From NCBI GenBank assembly GCA_916613615.1, contig OU744721.1:79675060-79739059 (forward strand): a stretch of DNA of 64,000 nt, given 5' to 3'. The stretch is from Steromphala cineraria (taxonomy: Eukaryota > Mollusca > Gastropoda > Trochida > Trochidae). Below, one piece after another: positions 12,801 through 24,800 of this stretch. A program made the translations under genes and the position numbers. The stretch's first letter is position 1; every line of letters begins with the position of its first letter. Under the pieces are notes generated by a model. That model ran no database searches and had not been told where the DNA came from. It worked only from the letters and a program-made list of their open reading frames with translations.

Positions 12801-15800
12801 CTCATTGGTGCAGACAGAAAAACAGAAATATACAATCTCAACATGACAAGAGTAGTTTTCGTTTTTCAAATGCATAACAAATATATTTTGTTCATACCTG
12901 TGATGTATGCTTTAAACCTGCAGAAAGCATAGTTTCCCAGGTCGTTCTTGGCAGCATAAACAATGTCATAGCGGCCTTTCATCATCAGTTCATCTGGAAC
13001 AACATCAAGCATTGATCTCACACAGGGCACTTAAGCAGACTCCAGAACAGGACCCTGACATGAAGGAATGGTTATTGTGTATGTTACAGCATGATGATAG
13101 GTGGTACACTTGATGATGTTACATCAAGAACAAATTATACAAAGGGAAAGAGCATGAAAATTGTTGCACAATTAGCATATCGTCATATAACAATCAATGC
13201 AGCTGGTTTGTGCATAGGTTTATTAGTATTGAAGGGTAATAGTTTATGTGACCGATCTTTATGAATATTGAGTTGGAAAATTATGTGACTGTTTAGCTTG
13301 TTGCACAAGAACTTTGGTGACTGATCTGTTTGTAATGTTCAACAAATTATGTGACTGTTGAATGTGATGTTTATTATCTATTGTGACTGATCTGTTTAGT
13401 AAGCAACACATTATATATAAGGTATGACCTGTTTGTTATATGATCAACAACTATGTGACTGTTTTGTTCATAATGTGCAACAAATAATGTGATCGATGTG
13501 ATTGTGCAACAAATTATGGGCCTTCTCTTCTAAACAAAGATTGCCTCAAGGCCTAGAAAAAAAAGGAGTTTGTTTCTGGTTCCGCCCGCATCAGTTTCAA
13601 ACCCCCGCATCAAGCCTTTTTTTCCAGATGTTGACAAGGGGGGAAATGAAAAATAGTCCCTAGGCCAAGAAAAAACATTGAAACTTAAACTTTTATGATT
13701 CAACTCGTTTCTGTCTGTGTAGGCCTTCAAAGACACAGTTTTAAAGTGATCCAAAGTTTTAATTCATTTATTTCTTAAATTTGTTGCATAATTTTCATAT
13801 TCAACAATAAAAAAATATTTGGAAATATAAAACAAATCTGCGTCATCACATCAATTTTTCCTGTATGCAAAGACTAGAGACATTTTTTACTTTTTTGGGG
13901 CCTGTGTTCACCTGTTAGAGTAGACATGACTTGATTGTCCCCAGCATTCGGCACGGTAAAGACATTGATGACCTCAATTGTCCGGTCACTTATTTCCTTT
14001 TTCACATCACTCAAGGGGCATTTCAAGACCGGAAGAACCTTATCTGAAATTTGTTGAATATGTTGAAATCTTGAATCTTCATTTAAAATATCTGATGAAG
14101 GAGTCAAATGACTCCGAAACTTGTAACAACACCATTCTGGTACTCTTTGCGGATAGCTCCGTGTGTTGTGAACAGTTCTTCCCTCCTTCATTTAAAATAG
14201 TTTCCTTGTTAGCAGAATAACATATATGTGAGCTCGACTTAGACACTTACAACAAAATGACTTGGCTGAAATTAATTATAGACTACAAAGGCAAACAAAA
14301 ACAATATTCTTTTCTCTCAGGGTTATCAGATTACACGCTAAACTTAACAAAACAACGCCTCCGGACTCATTCCCAAAGTATGTCTAAATAGTCTAACATT
14401 GATAAACTTCTAAAAACTTAAACATAACTAGAATTAAACAAATAAATATTACGGTCTATCATAGCACAAAAAAACACAGTTGAATATGATCTTTGGCAAT
14501 GGAAGCATTTAGCAAAAACTCTCGATGGCAATTAGAAACATACACAAAATCCTTAGTTTTTTAACTTATCTCCCTTGATTACATTAATAATTATCTTGAA
14601 GGTGAACAAATACATATACTGTATTAGTCAAAAGTACAATATGTAACAGAAGACTGATGAGTTGTATTCTGTGGAGCAGACCTGACAAGCCCTCCGAATC
14701 ATGGTGCTGGGGTCTTCCGATTTCCCATAATGCTTTGCCGGGTCCTGCGTTAGTTGGCACAAACTTCCTGATGCCGGGGTTGAGCACGTATTGGTACCAA
14801 CCAGTAGAAAGGATACTTTTTAGTTCCGGGCGGTTGTTTATGGTGTTAAGATTGTCAATGAAGCTGCCGATTGTGGAGCGGTCCAAGATACCACGCCACA
14901 CCGTCAGTTGGGACAGGTAGCCCGTGAAATATCGGTCGATTCTCACCATCTTTAAACTGAATAAGCAGAACATGGACAAATGATTATGGATTATTTCTTT
15001 TATACTTTGTAAGTGAGGTCACATCACTTCTCAATGTTGCTGCTAGGGAATATATCATTGACATAGAAAATTTACACGGAAAATTATATGAGTTGAAATC
15101 TTATGTATATTGGGTTACTAGGGGAAATTAAATTGTGAATTTAACCTGTAAGTTTCACCAAATCACTGCACAGCCCTAATGCCTGTTACCTGTCAGTGAG
15201 GGTGCGGTTGAACCTACCTGTCAGTGAGGGTGAGGTTGAACCTACCTGTCAGTGAGGGTGAGGTTGAACCTACCTGTCAGTGAGGGTGAGGTTGAACCTA
15301 CCTGTCAGTGAGGGTGAGGTTGAACCTACCTGTCAGTGAGGGTGAGGTTGAACCTACCTGTCAGTGAGGGTGAGGTTGAACCTACCTGTCAGTGAGGGTG
15401 AGGTTGAACCTACCTGTCAGTGAGGGTGAGGTTGAACCTACCTGTCAGTGAGGGTGAGGTTGAACCTACCTGTCAGTGAGGGTGAGGTTGAACCTACCTG
15501 TCAGTGAGGGTGAGGTTGAAGCTGGTTGTTCCCTCAGCTGTCTGCACATTGTTGATGAATACTTTGAATTCGCCGTCAGAAGACCAGGTGACGGCCACAT
15601 GGTCCCAGTGGTTGGAGACTGTTTTGAGATCGCCACGCACGAAGCCCGTTTCCTCATCCTCATCCCCGACAGCCAACTTCACCCTGTCTGGATAGAACTC
15701 CAAGTACTGCTCAGTATCATCACTGCAAGGGTAAAAGAATGACACATATTTGAACGAATGAAAATAAACGAATAGATAGCTACTGACCGACTATTTTAAG

Positions 15801-18800
15801 GGATATAATGTAAGAAATTCTATTTGACTGAAAATGTGACAAACAGATTCATATGAAAATGTGATAGGCATTTTCAACCCTACTCGTAAACCATGTCCTC
15901 ATGAAAATCAAACTAATTATTAGTTGAATAATAGGGGTCACCGAATTAAATCAGAAGCTTTCAATCACCAGCCCTGATTCATCACTCTTACTAGTACAAC
16001 TGTGCCAGGTTTATACTGCTCCACGTCTACTTTGCAAAGAATGAACACACCAATCAACTCGTTAAATAAAGTAATGACAATAGAGGCAAGAAATGTAAAG
16101 AAAAAGCTCTTGACTTTTATAAAACTTTCCTTGAAGATATGAATCTGTCGTTTTTATTGATAATAATTGCTTAAAATATATGATTTCATTTAGCAAACAT
16201 TATTTGACTACTAGTCAAAGTGAGAGTCAAGGGGTCCATACACATTGGAAATGTAGACAGTCCTGTCGCCGTTGATGTAGCCTATCCAGAACATGAGTGT
16301 CATGTCCCCGGAGAGACGGAAGGCCGTGGTAGACTTGGATCCAGCCGGGCCGAGATCGGGATTGAAGTACAGGTCGTACCCACTAAATGCAGCTGCAGAG
16401 GGAATGCTTGTTTAAGATCAAAAGGTTTACATCAGATTGGTCACAGGAATTTATGCTTTAAAAAGATTTTATGAAATTATTTTTAGGTAAAAAAACAACG
16501 TTGTTGCAATAATTGAAGCTTTAAAATGATGTTCTCTGTATAAAGAATTATTCTTAAATATAATTTCCAAAATTAAATTTTATATAAAGGCCTCTCGAGA
16601 AATCAACTTTGTTTTTTTTTGTTAAATGAAAATGATGAATTTGAGATTATCATTGAGCATTTTTATCTCAGCACATGATTAGACAGAAAGGACATACAGA
16701 CAGGTAGACTATATATATATTTACGTCTCATGAGCTACTCAAGTCTGGATCTACGATATACAAGCAGCACTAAAATAATTTATCAGCTACTGAATGACGA
16801 TTTGGTTTTTGTAATTGCGCATAAATTTTAACATTGAAAACACTATAGCATTATATAATATGTAAAGATAGGTACCTTTGCAGATACTGCCAGCCAGGAC
16901 TTCACCAGGGGCGCACTCACAGAACTCGGTCTTGTCGTCCTTGATACAGATGGTCGAGGAGGGACAAGCATCTGCCTGGCACAGAGGCCGTCTCGTCTCA
17001 CACCGCGTCCCGGAGAAACCTGCACAGCACCCAATTCATGGATTTATTACGTATATATATATAAGTGAGTAAGTTATTGATTTACCTTGCTTGGGCAATA
17101 TTACAGCCTTCAGCTGAGTTCCTATTTTTAAGAAACTACTACAGTCGAAACTTTATAGGAAAAATTCCATGGGGTCATGCAACAGTCATTACTTGTCTAA
17201 TATTTTTGCTTATCAAACTACAATTCTAATACAAAAGTAATTTTGGGACCAGAAAAACAGCAATTTGTTATCAGTTGCATATCAGTCCATAATCAGTTTT
17301 AAGAAGTAGTTGGGTGTCCTTACTCCTAGAATCCAATTATATGCTCAAGGGTATCCCTGAGTTCTTGAAAAAGATGTGCATTTGCTAAGATTTAACAATG
17401 ATGTCATTTTATTGCAATGTCAGTAGAATATTGACTTCTGCATATATGACTGTTGTTGATTAATTTTGTATTGGAACAACTAAATGTGATTATGTCATAT
17501 ACTTGGTTCTTTGAGGATTTCTTTTAATTTATCTTATTAATTATTTTTTAATTCATATCAGCACAAAGACAGATGTTATTACATCGGGAACCACTAACTG
17601 TTACTGAAAATAACAAGTTAAAGGTCAATCAATACATAAGAGCGAAAAAACGGCCATTCAAAGTAGGGATTTTGATCGAAAACCGGACAATGTGGCTATT
17701 GTAACTAATAGGTAGATTAATTGGATGCATAATTTCGAACACATCTTTTTAACATTGCCTTCAACCAGTGATGTGTTTGTTTTGTGAAGCGCCTTAGCTT
17801 GAACTAGAATAGTCCAAATAGGGCGTTATATAAATATGGCATATTATTATTATTATATTAAACGTATTTGAGATGTTTTCTTGATTTTTCCATAAAATCA
17901 AGCATTTTAGAGATATTATGCATAAATGGATATATTTGCAAGTCCAGTGATGAGATATGAACTTCAATCAGCATATTAGATATTTTGTAGCTTATCAAAA
18001 CCAAATAAAATTTAAGGAAAGATACTCTGTGTCACTTTAATCATTAAATAGGTTGTTATTTACGTACCATCAGGACATTTACAGAAGAAGCCCCTGGGGT
18101 CAAGAGCCGAGCAGGTACCCCCATTTTCACATGTCTCTTCTGAACAGTAGTCCTTTATAAGTTCGCAAGACAAGCCGCTGTAATCTGAAATGATAACAAT
18201 AAAGTAGATAAAAAAGGATGTCGGGAGTCATAGGAGAATAGAACTCCTATTTGGCAACATACCGGTAATAATGTCCAAAGCAATAACAGGGGATATTTAA
18301 ATTCAACATTAATTCATGCAGATGACGCTTTAATTAAACCCTATTAATTTGGTACTGCAGAAACATTAAAATGGATATTCGATCAAAGTTAATTAACAAG
18401 GAAATTAGACCTAATATCACAATAGCATTGTTTAGAGTTGATCTGACATGGATATGAATAGCTAGGTTAACACAAGGCCTCAGATGTATTGATTGTACTG
18501 TCCCTAAACTTTCTGGACAGAATATTTACAAATGTTAAAGATCAACCATATTTTACATTAACAGAAAACAATCCAATGGAGTGTACATGACATGAAAATC
18601 ACAAACCATATGCCTTATACCCCATATTGACCGAAATGGACAGAACTGAATTTAGAGCTATGATAAAGTATCTACAGCAGTTAAGATAATGATAAAAAAA
18701 AAAAAGGTTTGAACTGAGGTAAGTTGTATGTTTGGCAGTGCTAGAGTTGTATGAGGTATCAGGGTCAGTGACAATATCTGGTTTTCGGATGGCTTTCAGA

Positions 18801-21800
18801 TGTTAAAAATACGCTGAAGCAAGTGAATCACAGTCAATGGTGATGATGTTAAAAACACTTATCGTATTGAACTTACATACAACATTCTTCTAATATGTTT
18901 ACATATGAATGCAAAATGAAATACAAATACAGCAGAACTCGGATATAACAAACTACAAGGGACAAAAGAATTTAGTTTGCTATATCCAGTGTTTGCTACT
19001 CACGTTTGGCCGCCATGCATAGATCTTTCGACGGGACTTACAAATATGTTCGCTATATCAGATTGTTCACTATATCCGAGTTTGTTATATCCATGTTCTA
19101 CTGTAGTCCTCAATTCCAGTAAATACAAAAATTATTGTGTGTAATTGAGTACATTTTGTGTTCACTTGTAAGGATACGTACTGTTGATGCAATCACACTT
19201 TGCTGTTCCCCCGACTTGACTGCATGTGCCCTGCGAGGTGCAGGGGGGCTGTAGAGTGCACAGATCTGTGGAGATCTCGCACCTGTCTCCCTGGATACCC
19301 GTCTTACACCTGGAATTCAACACACACCTTGCATAAGATCATTCAAATTTGTTTCACTTGAACTTTTCGCCTCTTAAGGTTTCTGATTCTTATCTTAACA
19401 TTTCTTTTGATGACAGATTTCACTTAATCAAATTAAATAAACTCTTTACTCAAACTGGGTTTAGACAGTGATCATATCTTTTAAAAGCAGAGAGCTGATT
19501 TTGATGATATGATCCGGTGCTTTTATATGTTTTATGATTGCCATTGTCCTTCAGTAGGTAAACCAGTCAAGATTGATTGCTGTATACCGGTAATATTGAT
19601 TCACAGTCAGAACGTACGATACAGTTAGCGAAAAGACGCCTCTCAAGAGAGTATTGAAATATTGAATACACACAGGCAGAATCCATATGTAGCAAGTGAG
19701 TAGCAAACACCGTCGTTGAGGCAGTTGATGGACTGCTGCTCGCATTGGTCAATGTTCGTCTCGCAGTTGGTTCCCGTCCACCCAGGCTTGCAGTTGCATG
19801 TGTATTGCGCATCCCCGTTTACACATTCACTGTCGTGCTGACACGGCAGAGATGCACACTCGTCGATGTCATTCTGAAACAGTCATGTGCTATGTTTTAA
19901 ATGATGCTAAGATAAGTGACACTGGGATAGTTGATATTGTGTTTATTAGGTTAAGTGATTGTACGAGAAGTGATTTTTAGACCACCTCACCCGGGATTCG
20001 AACCCGGGACCTCCTGGTTGAGAGTCCTGCACTCTACCTGTTCGGCCAAAGAGATGTCCCTCCAGCCGAAGCCAGTAGGAAGTAGTAGACCTCACCCTGT
20101 CAAATGATGTAACAAGAAGAACCCAGTGATGGGTGACACTGTTTTGAATGTCTTTTCATTGAATTCCATTGTGGTAAGTGAAACCGTGATGAATAGCACT
20201 GTGAAAAGTTATGTGATGAAAGACACAATGTTCAATTCCATTGTGGCGAGTGACACTGTGGTAAGTGATTTGATCACTGACGGAATGATGAATTACATTG
20301 TGGTGAGTGACACTGTGGTAAGTGATTTGATCACTGACGGTATGATGGATTACATTGTGATGAGTGACACTGTGGTAAGTGATTTGATGACTGACGGTAT
20401 GATGAATTACATTGTGGCAAGTGACACTGTGGTAAGTGATTTGATGACTGACGGTATGATGAATTACATTGTGGCGAGTGACACTGTGGTAAGTGATTTG
20501 ATGACTGACGGTATGATGAATTACATTGTGGTGAGTGACACTGTGGTAAGTGATTTGATCACTGACGGTATGATGAATTACATTGTGGTGAGTGACACTG
20601 TGGTAAGTGATTTGATCACTGACGGTATGATGGATTACATTGTGATGAGTGACACTGTGGTAAGTGATTTGATGACTGACGGTATGATGAATTACATTGT
20701 GGCAAGTGACACTGTGGTAAGTGATTTGATGACTGACGGTATGATGAATTACATTGTGGCGAGTGACACTGTGGTAAGTGATTTGATGACTGACGGTATG
20801 ATGAATTACATTGTGGCGAGTGACACTGTGGTAAGTGATTTGATGACTGACGGTATGATGAATTACATTGTGGCGAGTGACACTGTGGTAAGTGATTTGA
20901 TGACTGACGGTATGATGAATTACATTGTGGCGAGTGACACTGTGGTAAGTGATTTGATGACTGACGGTATGATGAATTACATTGTGGCGAGTGACACTGT
21001 GGTAAGTGATTTGATGACTGACGGTATGATGAATTACATTGTGGCGAGTGACACTGTGGTAAGTGATTTGATGACTGACGGTATGATGAATTACATTGTG
21101 GCGAGTGACACTGTGGTAAGTGATTTGATGACTGACGGTATGATGAATTACATTGTGGCGAGTGACACTGTGGTAAGTGATTTGATGACTGACGGTATGA
21201 TGGATTACATTGTGGCGAGTGACACTGTGGTAAGTGATTTGATCACTGACGGTATGATGAATTACATTGTGGCAAGTGACACTGTGGTAAGTGATTTGAT
21301 GACTGACGGTATGATGAATTACATTGTGGCGAGTGACACTGTGGTAAGTGATTTGATCACTGACGGTATGATGAATTACATTGTGGTGAGTGACACTGTG
21401 GTAAGTGATTTGATCACTGACGGTATGATGAATTACATTGTGGCGAGTGACACTGTGATAAGTGATTTGATGACTGACGGTATGATGAATTACATTGTGG
21501 CGAGTGACACTGTGGTAAGTGATTTGATGACTGACGGTATGATGAATTACATTGTGGCGAGTGACACTGTGGTAAGTGATTTGATCACTGACGGTATGAT
21601 GAATTACATTGTGGCGAGTGACACTGTGGTAAGTGATTTGATGACTGACGGTATGATGAATTACATTGTGGCGAGTGACACTGTGGTAAGTGATTTGATG
21701 ACTGACGGTATGATGAATTACATTGTGGCGAGTGACACTGTGGTAAGTGATTTGATGACTGACGGTATGATGAATTACATTGTGGCGAGTGACACTGTGG

Positions 21801-24800
21801 TAAGTGATTTGATGACTGACGGTATGATGAATTACATTGTGGCGAGTGACACTGTGGTAAGTGATTTGATGACTGACGGTATGATGAATTACATTGTGGC
21901 GAGTGACACTGTGGTAAGTGATTTGATGACTGACGGTATGATGAATTACATTGTGGCGAGTGACACTGTGGTAAGTGATTTGATGACTGACGGTATGATG
22001 AATTACATTGTGGCGAGTGACACTGTGGTAAGTGATTTGATGACTGACGGTATGATGGATTACATTGTGGCGAGTGACACTGTGGTAAGTGATTTGATCA
22101 CTGACGGTATGATGAATTACATTGTGGCAAGTGACACTGTGGTAAGTGATTTGATGACTGACGGTATGATGAATTACATTGTGGCGAGTGACACTGTGGT
22201 AAGTGATTTGATCACTGACGGTATGATGAATTACATTGTGGTGAGTGACACTGTGGTAAGTGATTTGATCACTGACGGTATGATGAATTACATTGTGGCG
22301 AGTGACACTGTGATAAGTGATTTGATGACTGACGGTATGATGAATTACATTGTGGCGAGTGACACTGTGGTAAGTGATTTGATCACTGACGGTATGATGA
22401 ATTACATTGTGGCGAGTGACACTGTGGTAAGTGATTTGATCACTGACGGTATGATGAATTACATTGTGGCGAGTGACACTGTGGTAAGTGATTTGATCAC
22501 TGACGGTATGATGAATTACATTGTGGTGAGTGACACTGTGGTAAGTGATTTGATGACTGACGGTATGATGAATTACATTGTGGCGAGTGACACTGTGGTA
22601 AGTGATTTGATCACTGACGGTATGATGAATTACATTGTGGCGAGTGACACTGTGATAAGTGATTTGATGACTGACGGTATGATGAATTACATTGTGGCGA
22701 GTGACACTGTGGTAAGTGATTTGATCACTGACGGTATGATGAATTACATTGTGGCGAGTGACACTGTGGTAAGTGATTTGATCACTGACGGTATGATGAA
22801 TTACATTGTGGCAAGTGACACTGTGGTAAGTGATTTGATGACTGACGGTATGATGAATTACATTGTGGCGAGTGACACTGTGGTAAGTGATTTGATGACT
22901 GACGGTATGATGAATTACATTGTGGCGAGTGACACTGTGGTAAGTGATTTGATCACTGACGGTATGATGAATTACATTGTGGTGAGTGACACTGTGGTAA
23001 GTGATTTGATCACTGACGGTATGATGAATTACATTGTGGCGAGTGACACTGTGATAAGTGATTTGATGACTGACGGTATGATGAATTACATTGTGGCGAG
23101 TGACACTGTGGTAAGTGATTTGATGACTGACGGTATGATGAATTACATTGTGGTGAGTGACACTGTGGTAAGTGATTTGATGACTGACGGTATGATGAAT
23201 TACATTGTGGCGAGTGACACTGTGGTAAGTGATTTGATCACTGACGGTATGATGAATTACATTGTGGCGAGTGACACTGTGGTAAGTGATTTGATGACTG
23301 ACGGTATGATGAATTACATTGTGGCGAGTGACACTGTGGTAAGTGATTTGATGACTGACGGTATGATGAATTACATTGTGGCGAGTGACACTGTGGTAAG
23401 TGATTTGATGACTGACGGTATGATGAATTACATTGTGGCGAGTGACACTGTGGTAAGTGATTTGATGACTGACGGTATGATGGATTACATTGTGGCGAGT
23501 GACACTGTGGTAAGTGATTTGATCACTGACGGTATGATGAATTACATTGTGGCAAGTGACACTGTGGTAAGTGATTTGATGACTGACGGTATGATGAATT
23601 ACATTGTGGTGAGTGACCCTGTGGTAAGTGATTTGATCACTGACGGTATGATGAATTACATTGTGGCGAGTGACACTGTGGTAAGTGATTTGATCACTGA
23701 CGGTATGATGAATTACATTGTGGCGAGTGACACTGTGATAAGTGATTTGATGACTGACGGTATGATGAATTACATTGTGGTGAGTGACACTGTGGTAAGT
23801 GATTTGATCACTGACGGTATGATGAATTACATTGTGGCAAGTGACACTGTGGTAAGTGATTTGATCACTGACGGTATGATGAATTACATTGTGGTGAGTG
23901 ACACTGTGATAAGTGATTTGATGACTGACGGTATGATGAATTACATTGTGGCGAGTGACACTGTGGTAAGTGATTTGATGACTGACGGTATGATGAATTA
24001 CATTGTGGCGAGTGACACTGTGGTAAGTGATTTGATGACTGACGGTATGATGAATTACATTGTGGCGAGTGACACTGTGGTAAGTGATTTGATCACTGAC
24101 GGTATGATGAATTACATTGTGGTGAGTGACACTGTGATAAGTGATTTGATCACTGACGGTATGATGAATTACATTGTGGCGAGTGACACTGTGGTAAGTG
24201 ATTTGATGACTGACGGTATGATGAATTACATTGTGGCGAGTGACACTGTGGTAAGTGATTTGATGACTGACGGTATGATGAATTACATTGTGGCGAGTGA
24301 CACTGTGGTAAGTGATTTGATCACTGACGGTATGATGAATTACATTGTGGTGAGTGACACTGTGATAAGTGATTTGATCACTGACGGTATGATGAATTAC
24401 ATTGTGGCGAGTGACACTGTGGTAAGTGATTTGATGACTGACGGTATGATGAATTACATTGTGGTGAGTGACACTGTGTTAAGTGATTTGATGACTGACG
24501 GTATGATGAATTACATTGTGGTGAGTGACACTGTGTTAAGTGATTTGATGACTGACGGAATGATGAATTACATTGTGGCGAGTGACACTGTGGTAAGTGA
24601 TTTGATGACTGACGGTATGATGAATTACATTGTGGCGAGTGACACTGTGGTAAGTGATTTGATCACTGACGGTATGATGAATTACATTGTGGCGAGTGAC
24701 ACTGTGGTAAGTGATTTGATCACTGACGGTATGATGAATTACATTGTGGCAAGTGACACTGTGGTAAGTGATTTGATGACTGACGGTATGATGAATTACA

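Noticed and set aside
19979..20062. Possible tRNA gene
   Set aside because: A and B boxes are present, but the acceptor stem does not pair well and the flank is shared with a second copy at 30782, which fits a SINE.
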